Positions 1-8,343 of a stretch of DNA of 64,000 nucleotides are shown here, piece by piece. The notes under the pieces were generated by a model, which saw nothing but the letters and a program-made list of their open reading frames with translations, had not been told where the DNA came from and ran no database searches. A program made the translations under genes and the position numbers. The stretch spans positions 168,890 to 232,889 of the forward strand of contig RSEH01000018.1 in assembly GCA_006503475.1 (NCBI GenBank). Reading direction: 5' to 3'. The stretch comes from Stentor roeselii. Its lineage: Eukaryota > Ciliophora > Heterotrichea > Heterotrichida > Stentoridae. Positions within the stretch are counted from its first letter, which is position 1; each line of letters begins with the position of its first letter.

Positions 1-244
1 TGTAAAGTTTGTTTAGAAGATGTTGAGTCATTTCGATGCGGAATGGGTCGGAAGAAGGAAGTTTTGAGAGATGAGATACTAAACGAGTCACGTATCCGCA
101 TATTTTGTTGTAGTTCTGGTAGTCTTCTCGACGTTGGATGTGGTAACGATGCATCACTTTGTTTTCACGGTCGTTCTCAGGCTTCCAGTTGAAAAAATTC
201 ACTTTTTTTAAGAGTTTTTTCTCGTGGAATTTGAGTTCTCTCAT
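1..244 (-). CDS. IMP3: IMP3, U3 snoRNP protein (5' part only)
   Basis: The reverse strand has an ATG at 244 and stays open to the window edge, giving the first 81 residues. The protein starts MRELKFHEKKLLKKVNFFNW and continues with HRYHIQRREDYQNYNKICG. This matches the well-conserved N-terminus of IMP3 ([20 protein letters not shown] and the YRLQRREDYxxYN segment). IMP3 is a nucleolar component of the U3 snoRNP/SSU processome needed for early 18S pre-rRNA cleavage. Its S4-type RNA-binding domain would lie beyond position 1. The identification rests on family knowledge of this N-terminus. The gene is cut by the window, not broken. Confidence 0.88.
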   Translation of the reverse strand, partial: MRELKFHEKKLLKKVNFFNWKPENDRENKVMHRYHIQRREDYQNYNKICGYVTRLVSHLSKLPSSDPFRIEMTQHLLNKLY

Positions 245-637
245 ATTTTAGAAGTATTTTAGGAAATGGATGAGGGTTTTTGGATAATTTACTATTGATA
301 GATTGAATTGGTTTGTTGAATATTCTAATTTTGAATACTTAAATTGTTAATGATCTCGATTGCAAGGCATATACCAATAATCAATCAAAACAAGGTTAAA
401 TGATTAAAATTCTTTAAAGAAATACATCAAAAAAACTAATCTACCTAATTTTACAATCAAAAAAATCACAGCAACTTCAAAAGATTCAAATCAAATCCCT
501 GAACATCAATAAACCAAAATAATATTCCACAAAAAAATCCTTCATATAAACCGCCTATTCCTCAAAAACCAATACCCAACAATTCCTCCAAAAAAAAAAC
601 TCTAAACCAAGCCTAGCTTAATCAATAATTCAACCCG
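245..637. other. intergenic, no gene seen
   Basis: This is 393 bp between two minus-strand genes. It is AT-rich with an A/C-rich plus strand, so the minus strand is T/G-rich. No ORF with coding character, tRNA-like fold or split ORF bridged by a 15-nt intron was found. It should contain the IMP3 promoter and the 3' UTR of the SPATA17-like gene. Confidence 0.6.
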
Positions 638-1225
638 CTAAGTTTTTAAGCTATGTTTTCCAAAGTCACTAACCGCTTCCAGCTGTTTATAAACTCCAGG
701 AATCGCATTAGTCGAAGTCAAATGATGCAAATTCGTCGAAAGTTTATAAAACTCCATCCGAGCGTATTCTTCTTGTCTCTTCTGCTCATCAGCAACAAGT
801 TCCAGTTTATATTTATTCATCTTCTCAAGTCTTCTCTGATTCTTTCCTTTAATATACTCTAAATACTTTTTCCTGGCATGGAAGTCGTGAAGATACTTTC
901 TGGAATAGAAGCCTCTGTAAATCCTTTGAATGCAGAGGGCAGCTGATGAAAAAAACTGTTTTCTTTGCATTGATAAAGCAAGACTTGTTAGTTTCCAGAA
1001 GCTTTTTCGAGTGCGGTAACCTCGGTAGACCCTTTTGATCACACTAACTGCCCACTTCTGGTGCAAATACAACTTACGCTGCTTGTACATACGCCAAAGT
1101 GCCTCTATTTTTACTGCTGCCTCAAGCTCTTTATAACGGTATTTTTCTGTCTCGTTTATCAGGTTGTAGTACTCGCACATCACTTGTGACTTCCTGGCTT
1201 GGTAGTAGTTTTGAAAATAGTCCAT
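638..1225 (-). CDS. SPATA17-like IQ-motif ciliary protein
   Basis: A 195-residue protein with three IQ (calmodulin-binding) motifs: AVKIEALWRMYKQRK near 37-51, SVIKRVYRGYRTRK near 61-74 and ALCIQRIYRGFYSRK near 96-110. A charged helix follows, then a tail HHLTSTNAIPGVY near 167-179. The same order (N-terminal helix, three IQs, charged helix, STKQIPGIY-like tail) is found in SPATA17 of animals and flagellates, a calmodulin-binding protein of sperm and cilia. The start is ATG. It is transcribed away from the gene at 1404, with a long purine tract ten bases upstream of its start codon. The orthology call is good but rests on motifs only. Confidence 0.82.
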   Translation of the reverse strand: MDYFQNYYQARKSQVMCEYYNLINETEKYRYKELEAAVKIEALWRMYKQRKLYLHQKWAVSVIKRVYRGYRTRKSFWKLTSLALSMQRKQFFSSAALCIQRIYRGFYSRKYLHDFHARKKYLEYIKGKNQRRLEKMNKYKLELVADEQKRQEEYARMEFYKLSTNLHHLTSTNAIPGVYKQLEAVSDFGKHSLKT

Positions 1226-1234
1226 TTTATTTTT

Positions 1235-1294
1235 GGGAAAGAGGAGGGAGAGAAGGGAAGGGAGGGAAGGAAGGAAGGGAGGGAGGGAGGGAGA
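1235..1294 (+). repeat. 60-nt pure-purine tract with G-quadruplex motif
   Basis: From 1235 to 1294 every base on the plus strand is A or G, mostly GGGA and GGAA units. Positions 1277-1291 read GGGAGGGAGGGAGGG, four G3 runs with single-A loops, which is a canonical intramolecular G-quadruplex motif. The tract lies in the spacer between the divergent genes that start at 1225 and 1404. It may act in their promoters or simply be a purine microsatellite. Confidence 0.85.
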
Positions 1295-1403
1295 TGGCGA
1301 GTTTTATTGAGAATTGGTTGGGTGGAGGTATAAATTTCCATACTTCCCATCCTAAACCCCTAAACAAAAATTCATAAAGTCCCAAAAAAAGCCTAAAATA
1401 TAA

Positions 1404-2324
1404 ATGTCCAAAGGATTAGTGGCTATCTTAGTCTTCTGCTTTTTCTCAATAACAAGCGGTCAGACAACAACTGACGCAAGTATAACTCCAGAGGCAGCTC
1501 TAGTTTGTCCTAAATACCAATGCCTGACCACCCCAAGCCTGACATGCGTATCCGCCACGCAAGACGGGTGGTCAGTCAGTGACTGCCCGATAGGTTTCGA
1601 ATGCAAATTTTCTTTTTCTTCAATGAACACCTCTTCATGTCAAGTCGAAATCGAGACCGAAACAGAAGTTGAGCCATCATGCTATGCAGGCTACATCGCC
1701 GCGAACCAGCCTTGCACAGCGAATGACTTCTGCGCATTGGGACACTATTGCGAACCTGTCACTCAGACATGCAAGCCGAGAGCACTTCTTGGGGCAGTCT
1801 GCACTGACGCCTACCAATGCGAAGCAAACTCCGTCTGCAATGCAGGTTCTTGCGTGGCTCACTTCTCAGTTCCCGTCGGTGGTGCGAGTTCCTCAGCAGT
1901 AGCCTGTTCTTCAGGAATCGTTTTCAATTCAACATGCCAGGCTTCAGAAGTCACAAACGGAACCCTTCCAAAGGTTTGCACCCACCAAGCCGACTGCATC
2001 GCTGCTGATGGAGTAACTCAAGGGCTTTGCCAGTGCGGAGCGAATCTTCAAGGAACTGCTTATTGTGCTGCTCACAGGTCGGATAAGATCAGTCTTAAAC
2101 AACTCGCTGCTAGTTATAATGGGAATTATGATGAGATCAAGTACTATACTCACAAGTTGATGTATTTCCATATCGTCTTAGGAGAAATCGTCAAACAACC
2201 TGTCGAGGACTGTCTTGATGAAGCAGCGGATATTGAGACTTTCGAGGACTTGAAAGAACTTTTCAAAATGTGCTCAAGTAGTTGTGTTAATCGCACTACT
2301 TGTGCTGCTGAGTTAGGATTTTAG
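1404..2324 (+). CDS. secreted cysteine-rich protein
   Basis: A 306-residue protein. Residues 1-19 are a typical signal peptide (MSKGLVAILVFCFFSITSG). The remainder is rich in Cys, in spacings such as CxxxDxC..GxYC and CTDAYQCEANSVCNAGSC, reminiscent of Dickkopf/EGF-like disulfide modules common in ciliate surface and secreted proteins. There is no transmembrane helix after the signal, so it is probably secreted or lumenal (for example in a cortical or digestive compartment). The last 80 residues are helical and end in a Cys cluster (CSSSCVNRTTC). The EF-hand gene follows on the same strand after 42 bp. No specific family is recognised. Confidence 0.75.
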   Translation: MSKGLVAILVFCFFSITSGQTTTDASITPEAALVCPKYQCLTTPSLTCVSATQDGWSVSDCPIGFECKFSFSSMNTSSCQVEIETETEVEPSCYAGYIAANQPCTANDFCALGHYCEPVTQTCKPRALLGAVCTDAYQCEANSVCNAGSCVAHFSVPVGGASSSAVACSSGIVFNSTCQASEVTNGTLPKVCTHQADCIAADGVTQGLCQCGANLQGTAYCAAHRSDKISLKQLAASYNGNYDEIKYYTHKLMYFHIVLGEIVKQPVEDCLDEAADIETFEDLKELFKMCSSSCVNRTTCAAELGF

Positions 2325-2366
2325 GTAATTTTGAAAAGATTGATGGAATTTTAGAGATTTTCATAA

Positions 2367-2927
2367 ATGTCGTTCTTCGGGATCACTGCACTTGGCCCTC
2401 AGAATCCTTTTCAAAGTCATTTGATTGACGCTATTGGTTTAAAGGTCTTTACAAGAGAAGAGTTCAAAGCTTCTTTTGAACGTCTTGATAAAGACCATAG
2501 CGGTTATATTGACATGTCAGAAGTTCGAGAACTTCTGCAAGACACTTATGGAATGGAACCTTTAGATGTGGAAGTTGAGATGTTTATGCAGGAGTTTGAT
2601 GAAAATCATGATGGGAGGATTTCTTGGCAGGAATTTGAAAATACTTTGAAAAAAATCGTCGATGATCTTGAAAATAAAGCCCAAAAAGCCTCGGCTGCGA
2701 AAAGTTATGAAGACTGGACTTTTAAAAGAAGGAAACATATCAGGAATGATGTTAAACCGCATGATGTTTATAAAAAACCACTCACTCATGGACAGGGATA
2801 TGGGTTCTTTGAATATGAAACTGTCAGGAAACAACCTGTTGCCACTGAGAATAATTTTAATAGGACTAGATGTCCTGAGACTAAGTATGCTGATGACCTT
2901 ATTGCTGGAGGACATCACTTTGGATAG
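2367..2927 (+). CDS. two-EF-hand protein, probably ciliary
   Basis: A 186-residue protein with two complete EF-hand loops: DKDHSGYIDMSE at 41-52 and DENHDGRISWQE at 78-89. Both have Asp at position 1 and Glu at 12, so both should bind calcium. The second half (100-186) has no EF-hand. It carries short basic and aromatic segments and ends CPETKYADDLIAGGHHFG, a style of tail seen in axonemal microtubule-associated proteins. That ciliary assignment is inference. The ATG at 2367 follows the upstream gene by 42 bp. Confidence 0.75.
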   Translation: MSFFGITALGPQNPFQSHLIDAIGLKVFTREEFKASFERLDKDHSGYIDMSEVRELLQDTYGMEPLDVEVEMFMQEFDENHDGRISWQEFENTLKKIVDDLENKAQKASAAKSYEDWTFKRRKHIRNDVKPHDVYKKPLTHGQGYGFFEYETVRKQPVATENNFNRTRCPETKYADDLIAGGHHFG

Positions 2928-3160
2928 ATAATAGAAAATTGAGATGATTTAGAGTTTTATTGGGTTTAATCGGTTGGTTATTTGAATGTTGAATTTTTTA
3001 GAGATGATGATGATTTTATTTTAAGTAATTATGCAAATTAATCAACTATAAAATACATTTAATTCCTAAAATAAAACTAAAAAATCTCCAATTTACTCAA
3101 CAATTCCTTGATCTTTCCTCCAACTCCAACCCTAAAAACCAAAATTCAACTACTTAAAAA
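2928..3160. other. short convergent spacer
   Basis: This AT-rich spacer lies between the 3' ends of the plus-strand EF-hand gene and the minus-strand RING gene. No gene or strong hairpin was seen. Confidence 0.5.
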
Positions 3161-4366
3161 CTAATCACCTAAAAGATTATCAATAACCTCCTGCACCGAG
3201 CCAGCCCTTTCAATTTCCCTAAGTAATTCATGTTCACTCAAATTAGGAAAAACCTCTGCAAGTCTCCTCAAGTCCTCCTCACTAGTTCTCCTAGCAAAAA
3301 AAGAAAAAACAGACAAAAGACTAAAACCATTTCCTTGATTCGGTTCCAAAAAGCTCTGTTTACAAAGAGGACATTTTCTTTCAGTATTCCTAAGCATCCA
3401 CTTCCAAATACACTCCACATGAATGACATGTCCACAAGTTATTTTACAGCTGGTGGCACTTGAAAGCGAGTCCCAACAGACACAACATTTTTCATCTCCC
3501 AGTTCTTCCAAGTCCTTAGAACTAAGCGGCGGGTACTTTTCAGTGAACTGATGAATAGAAGACCGATATCTGAAGAACTGAGTGCATTTATGAAACAAAG
3601 TCACTGCATAAGTCTGCAATTTAATCATCAGTAAAAATTCGACTGGGTTCGTTGAAATTATGCTGCCGTTTGTAAGACCTACTTGAACCCATTGACCGAA
3701 TTTTAAAAGATTTTCGAAGATTTCTAATTTTATCTCGGTTGAGGCTGAGATTGTTCGAGTACTTGAAAGCTGGTAATGAGCTAATAGACAGTCTTTTATG
3801 ATAAAAATTGACTCGAGGTTTAGTAAAGTAAATATCCATAAAGTACTGTTGGAGAATAGGCAGAAATTTGTTGTGAGTAAAGAGATTGTTAGGGAAAAGA
3901 CTGTAAAGTTGAAGATTTCGAGGTTTTTTAACTTGTTGTCGTTTAGTCTTGAAGATGTTAGAACGCAACCGGCTTTTGACCATGCGTAAATCAGGAATAC
4001 TATTGACCAGATCAAGCTTTCTACGGAGTTTCGGAAGGGCTCGTGCATTAGAATTAGAAGTAACTGAAGTCCTGGGTTGTCTTTCATCAGATTTGCGAAA
4101 ACCAGCTGACGTTCTGATAACAAAAGCGGGCCAAGTAAGTGGGTCTGAACTTTATACATGAAAAACAAGAACAAAATAGAAAAAGACAAAAAAATCACAA
4201 GACAAGTAAAGATCGAATAAGGACTAGACTTGAGACTAACCAAAGAGTTGGACAATCCTTTAACATAAACACTAGGCATAATAACCAATACCCAGATATT
4301 CAAGTTCAAGGCCAACAAGACCCAAAGAACTTTGGGGTTCTGAAGAGCAACACGTAAGTTCATCAT
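3161..4366 (-). CDS. gp78/AMFR-like RING-CUE ubiquitin ligase
   Basis: A 401-residue protein. Residues 1 to about 270 contain several hydrophobic segments forming a polytopic membrane domain. A RING-H2 finger follows near 294-340: CCVCWDSLSS, then CGHVIHVECIWKWM and CPLCKQSF. The C-terminus (about 365-401, DLRRLAEVFPNLSEHELLREI) is a CUE-type ubiquitin-binding helix bundle. Multi-TM plus RING plus CUE is the architecture of gp78/AMFR, an ER E3 that ubiquitinates misfolded proteins for ERAD with a UBE2G2-type E2. The C-terminal p97- and E2-binding regions of animal gp78 are absent. The start is one of two adjacent ATGs. The next gene upstream ends 24 bp away. Confidence 0.8.
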   Translation of the reverse strand: MMNLRVALQNPKVLWVLLALNLNIWVLVIMPSVYVKGLSNSLVSLKSSPYSIFTCLVIFLSFSILFLFFMYKVQTHLLGPLLLSERQLVFANLMKDNPGLQLLLILMHEPFRNSVESLIWSIVFLIYAWSKAGCVLTSSRLNDNKLKNLEIFNFTVFSLTISLLTTNFCLFSNSTLWIFTLLNLESIFIIKDCLLAHYQLSSTRTISASTEIKLEIFENLLKFGQWVQVGLTNGSIISTNPVEFLLMIKLQTYAVTLFHKCTQFFRYRSSIHQFTEKYPPLSSKDLEELGDEKCCVCWDSLSSATSCKITCGHVIHVECIWKWMLRNTERKCPLCKQSFLEPNQGNGFSLLSVFSFFARRTSEEDLRRLAEVFPNLSEHELLREIERAGSVQEVIDNLLGD

Positions 4367-4390
4367 ATCTTTATTATTACTTCCACATTT

Positions 4391-6613
4391 CTAAAGACTC
4401 TTACGTGGCTCATCAATACTAAGACTCACTTTCGACTTCTTCACTCCAACCTTCGGAAGTGCTAAAGTTTTCCCATCAGGAAAGCCCGAAAGCCAATTTT
4501 CCTCAGCCTTTAACAACGGGTTACTTTGTCGAAAAGAGTTATTTCCTTCAAAAAATTTATGTTTCAATGAAACTTTCGGACTTTCATTTGATTTTCTTGT
4601 CCTTGGTCGGGTAGTCGTGATTCTGCTCTGAACAACTGACTCATTTACTAAATTTTTTACACTGACTGAAGAATCTTGAAGAATTTCTTGAAAGCCTTGT
4701 CTCTGTCGTTTTAAATTTTCTTCAAGAATCTCTTTTTCACGTTGTTGATCAGAAATCAAGTCATTCATGGGGCCTTTGATATTTTCAACTTCTGAATGAA
4801 TTGAAAAGCTGAGTCTTAAGAACTGGTCTTCCAAGGCTCTTACCTTTCCTTCAAGAATACTTGAGTCTTTTGTAAGGTCTTTTCTGTAGTTTTCAAAGGA
4901 ATGAACAGCAACTATCACTTCATTTAACTTGCTTTGAAATTGACTTTTCACGAATTTCATGTCAAGTGAAACCTTTTCTAATACAGTTTCAATACTTCCA
5001 ATTTTTGAAGACTTTTGACTAAGTTCTGAGTAAATTTTTTTTAAGTCCTTGCTAGAAAGTGTCTCAACAGTAGCCTTTACCGGTGTTTTCTTATCTTTTC
5101 CAGAGCGACGTAGAGCTTTAATAAAGCTAATTTCCATTTTCTGTCGATTATCCTCAATTTCTTCACATCTACTCCTAACAGCTGCTATTTTATCGAAAAT
5201 TTTCCCGATTTCCGCATGAACTTCAGAGAACATTCCTTTAGTTTCATCGATTCCAGCCTTGAAAGTTTCCAAGTCTTTTTGAAGAGAAGTGATTTTTTTG
5301 TTAAGTCCTCTCATGCCGCCCACCCCGCCCATGTTTCCAGCAGCTACGCTGCTGGACATACTATTTTTTCTACTCAGGGCGTCGCCCGCAGATGATCCGC
5401 CTCGTCGATGTCTCGAGCTGGTGGCGTCTTCGTCTCTTCTTCGATGTTGTCTGTCGGGCACTTCGAGACCTGCTGCTCTGGAGGCTGAAGATTTGTCTTG
5501 TTCTGGTTTTTTGGTCTCTGAGTCCTGAAGTTCACTTTTAGGGACTTCTGGAGCTTTGGTCATTTCAATTGTGTAGACTTTTTTTTCTTCTGTCTTTGAA
5601 GGGGGAATTGAAGGCTCAGTGGGTGGAAGGAGCTTTGGAGGGTCAGTGGGTGGAAGGAGCTTTGGAGGGTCAGTGGATGGAAGAGGCTTTGGAGGGTCGA
5701 GGGCTTGAATTGGCTTTGGACCGTCAGGGGTTTGAAGAGGGTTTAAAGGCTCTGCTGGCTTTTCAGTCACTGTCTTCGGAGCGTCACTTATCACAGGTTT
5801 CACTTCAGGCATCTGCTGTGATTTTATCTCAATTGGCCGTTCTACTACCTCCTTCGGACCTTCAATCACCTGTTCTTGCCGAGTTACTTTCAAGTTCTCT
5901 TCCTGCTGTTCACTAAACTTAACAACATTTTTTTCCTCAGCCTTAACTGGCACTTCTTCATCTTCATCCTCAAGTGAATCACGAGCGCCAAGGTTCTGAT
6001 TAATATTATCATTTTCTTCACTATCATAATCCTCACTATCTCCAAGTCCATCATCGACAAACATTTCCTGAAGTTTCTGTTCAACGACTCCAAGTCTTAC
6101 TTTAATCGAATTAAATTCTTCCTTTACATTTGACGTCATGTTCATGAGTTCAGTGTACTTGTCACCGAACTGAACTTTCATCTTCGTCTTCAGTCCTTCG
6201 AAGTCAGAAAAAATGTGCTTGTCAAGCCGTGAGTTGAGAGAACCCACGTTTTGACTTAAGGCGTTAAAGGCCATCCAAGTGCATCGCGTTGAGATGTGAG
6301 AGTCGATTTCGTTTCGGTTTAACTTCTCGTTTAATTGGGAAAAGTAACTCGCGGATAGTTCTTCGAACTTGTCTTTGATTATCTTTACTAGTTGGGACTT
6401 CGTGTCTTCTAAACGGGTGTTCACGTAAGAGTAGGAAACTAATGACTCGGCTTTTGATTGCATCTCTTGAAGGATCTGCTCTTGGACTTCTAGCTTTTCT
6501 TCGATACGGGCTGAGATTTCGAAGGCGGTTTTTACGGTTTCTAGCTCTTTTAGTGCTTCTGCTAAGGTAAGCTTTCCTTTTACTACCATTGATAGGTCGT
6601 CTGGTTGGTTCAT
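4391..6613 (-). CDS. large coiled-coil protein with Pro-rich repeat
   Basis: The reading frame is open from 6676, but the codon there is TTG. The first ATG is at 6613 (MNQPDDLSMVVKG), giving about 740 residues. The N-terminal 200 residues and a second stretch (about 480-680) are predicted coiled coils. Between them lies a disordered acidic and Pro-rich linker that includes nine-residue repeats of the DPPKLLPPT type, and an Arg/Ser-rich stretch (RRRDEDATSSRHRRGG). The basic C-terminus ends SIDEPRKSL. No family is recognised. The layout resembles ciliate cortical or basal-body scaffolds and the gene at 45548-47656. Function unknown. Confidence 0.75.
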   Translation of the reverse strand: MNQPDDLSMVVKGKLTLAEALKELETVKTAFEISARIEEKLEVQEQILQEMQSKAESLVSYSYVNTRLEDTKSQLVKIIKDKFEELSASYFSQLNEKLNRNEIDSHISTRCTWMAFNALSQNVGSLNSRLDKHIFSDFEGLKTKMKVQFGDKYTELMNMTSNVKEEFNSIKVRLGVVEQKLQEMFVDDGLGDSEDYDSEENDNINQNLGARDSLEDEDEEVPVKAEEKNVVKFSEQQEENLKVTRQEQVIEGPKEVVERPIEIKSQQMPEVKPVISDAPKTVTEKPAEPLNPLQTPDGPKPIQALDPPKPLPSTDPPKLLPPTDPPKLLPPTEPSIPPSKTEEKKVYTIEMTKAPEVPKSELQDSETKKPEQDKSSASRAAGLEVPDRQHRRRDEDATSSRHRRGGSSAGDALSRKNSMSSSVAAGNMGGVGGMRGLNKKITSLQKDLETFKAGIDETKGMFSEVHAEIGKIFDKIAAVRSRCEEIEDNRQKMEISFIKALRRSGKDKKTPVKATVETLSSKDLKKIYSELSQKSSKIGSIETVLEKVSLDMKFVKSQFQSKLNEVIVAVHSFENYRKDLTKDSSILEGKVRALEDQFLRLSFSIHSEVENIKGPMNDLISDQQREKEILEENLKRQRQGFQEILQDSSVSVKNLVNESVVQSRITTTRPRTRKSNESPKVSLKHKFFEGNNSFRQSNPLLKAEENWLSGFPDGKTLALPKVGVKKSKVSLSIDEPRKSL
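5615..5749 (-). repeat. 27-bp in-gene tandem repeat (five units)
   Basis: Five 27-bp units start at 5615, 5642, 5669, 5696 and 5723. The first three are near-identical and the last two have diverged. On the coding (minus) strand they encode nine-residue units like DPPKLLPPT inside the disordered linker of the coiled-coil protein. The unit is a multiple of three, so copy-number changes keep the frame. Confidence 0.85.
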
Positions 6614-6840
6614 TTCGGGATTATTGGGATTTGAATTGTTGGAAATGGATGTTAAGAGTTTTTCTTTGAAATTCAAGGAATTTTTATAAATTAACTTCCT
6701 GATAAGAACTAATGCTTATAATCCTTAAAAATAATCACTAAACAATAATTCAATAACCTTAATTGAATATCAAAAAAACAATAAAAAAATCTCTAAAATC
6801 CCTAAAATCTTAAATCTTAAATCTTTCCATCTTTCCAATA

Positions 6841-7431
6841 ATGTCAAGAGAGAACACAGCAGAAAGATGCGTATTCGGTATTTCCTAATCAGTGGGCAAC
6901 ATTCCTTACGATGCAAAAGAAGAAGACTTGAAGTCTCTCTTCGAAAAAGTCGGTCCAGTAGTGAACTTCCGGCTTATCCGGGACAGAGAGAACAACAAAC
7001 AAAAGGGTTACGGCTTCTGCGAGTTCAAAGCAAAAGAATACGCAAGATCCGCAATTCGAAACATGAACAACGCGGAGTTCAACGGGAGGACCTTGAGAGT
7101 AGACTACTCCGAAAAGCACAGAACTGCTCTTTCAATGGAAGAAGGAAATAAACAACAGAACCCTTTACAAGAAACTTTAAGTAAAGTCTCACCTCAAGAA
7201 GCAATGACTATTTTTTACCTTGTTCAACAGCAGATTGGGTATAATGAAGAAGAAATTCAAAAAATATTCAGAAATCGACCTTTTGTATTGTTTTCACTGC
7301 TGAAGTTAATGCATCGTATGAATGGAGAAGTTGCTGGACCTGGAAAAGGTAATCAAGAAGGACTTTTGCCTTTACCACCTGATGAACATTTTGGACTTTA
7401 TTATACGAAAAACATGTTTTTCCAGGATTAG
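6841..7431 (+). CDS. CSTF2: CstF-64 (CSTF2), minimal form
   Basis: Exon 1 is 6841-6877 and exon 2 is 6893-7431, joined across a 15-nt intron (6878-6892). The 191-residue product starts [20 protein letters not shown]. An RRM covers about 11-88, with RNP2 VFVGNIPY and RNP1 KGYGFCEF. The hinge follows (about 105-165: [20 protein letters not shown] and [10 protein letters not shown]). The RRM plus hinge pair is diagnostic of CstF-64/Rna15, which binds the GU-rich downstream element in mRNA 3' end processing; the hinge binds CstF-77. The gene stops about 25 residues after the hinge, so the MEARA/Pro-Gly region and the C-terminal Pcf11-binding bundle of larger orthologues are missing. Confidence 0.88.
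6878..6892 (+). other. 15-nt intron in CSTF2
   Basis: GTATTTCCTAATCAG. Phase 1, splitting the codon GTG of VFVGN. Read through, it gives an in-frame TAA; removing it restores the RRM RNP2 motif, which makes this one of the safest introns in the window. Confidence 0.92.
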
Positions 7432-7538
7432 AGAAATATTTAGGAAGATTAGTTAATTTGGTGATTTAGTTAAATGATTTTATTTAAATTTAAAAAAATC
7501 TTTTAATCAAATGTTTGTTTTAATGTCGGATAATCAAT

Positions 7539-8192
7539 ATGACTGAAAGTCTTTCTGAGATAATTTCAACTACATCTTACGCCTTCGGTGCTGTTTTTGT
7601 ATCAGAAATCTGTGATAAAACCTTCATGTTGTTAGTTTCCCTTTCCAAATCGAACTCTTCACTTCTTTTAGTCTTGTTAAACCAGCTTGCAATGACTCCT
7701 CTGATAATTTTATCAGCACTGATTGGGGACTACATGAGTTTTTTACCTAAATTTTACGTGAGTTTATTAGGAGCTGTTTGTTTTTTGATATTTTCAATTC
7801 TCTGTTTCAGAGAAAGCTTTTTAGAGCACAAGAAAAACAAGGAAAAAGACATGGAAAAGAAGCATCAAGCGAAATATAAATCGTTGTTTGAGGATCAGTC
7901 TTGGTGGAAGTTCAGTCTTGTTGTTGTCATCACCATAATTTGCATGGAAATCACGGATTCTTCTGAATTTGCTCTTTTTTCATTGGCTCTTACTTATGAT
8001 GCCTCTTGTGTTATTGCTGGAGCCTTTATTGCTCATGGTTGTTGTGCTGTTTTAGCTGTTAGTATTGGGAAAATCATCGCTAGGTATGTGTCTGAATGGG
8101 TTACGCATTTATGTGTTGGATGCTTTTTCTTATGGCTTGCTGGTGTTTGGGTTTATTATTGTTTTGAAGATGGGGTTTTGTATTTTGAGTGA
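7539..8192 (+). CDS. GDT1/TMEM165 (UPF0016) family cation transporter
   Basis: A 217-residue membrane protein with about six helices in two related halves, separated by a charged loop (94-118). This is the family's inverted-repeat design. GDT1/TMEM165 proteins exchange Ca2+/Mn2+ for H+ in Golgi-type membranes. Each half should carry E-x-G-D-[KR]-[ST]. Here the first is EICDKT (residues 23-28) and the second EITDSS (137-142). The acidic residues stay, Gly is lost in both, and the basic residue is lost in the second. The second half (SSEFALFSLALTYDASCVIA then AHGCCAVLAV) otherwise fits TMEM165. Substrate is uncertain because of the motif changes. Confidence 0.75.
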   Translation: MTESLSEIISTTSYAFGAVFVSEICDKTFMLLVSLSKSNSSLLLVLLNQLAMTPLIILSALIGDYMSFLPKFYVSLLGAVCFLIFSILCFRESFLEHKKNKEKDMEKKHQAKYKSLFEDQSWWKFSLVVVITIICMEITDSSEFALFSLALTYDASCVIAGAFIAHGCCAVLAVSIGKIIARYVSEWVTHLCVGCFFLWLAGVWVYYCFEDGVLYFE

Positions 8193-8206
8193 TAGGCTAG
8201 GAATTA

Positions 8207-8343
8207 TTAAGTATGTTTTAAGATTATTTAGAAATTGTTTGGTGAAGGGTTTATTAGAAGAGGATATAAAGGTTAAGAATTTAAGATGTGTTTTAAGATT
8301 ATTTAGAAATTGTTAGAGTGAAGGTCTTATTAGAAGAGGATTT
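8207..8343. repeat. 74-bp direct repeat (two copies)
   Basis: The segment starting TTAAGTATGTTTTAAG at 8207 recurs at 8281 as TTAAGATGTGTTTTAAG. Both continue with GATTATTTAGAAATTGTT and later TTATTAGAAGAGGAT. It lies just after the stop of the GDT1-like gene, in its 3' flank. It looks like a recent local duplication that has begun to diverge. Confidence 0.85.

Noticed and set aside
653-862. Plus-strand ORF opposite the SPATA17-like gene
   Set aside because: It is the antisense shadow of a well-supported gene with IQ motifs and has no coding features of its own.
1099-1377. Plus-strand ORF translating the purine tract into a Gly/Arg/Lys/Glu repeat
   Set aside because: It overlaps the SPATA17-like start antisense and is open only because pure-purine DNA rarely forms stops.
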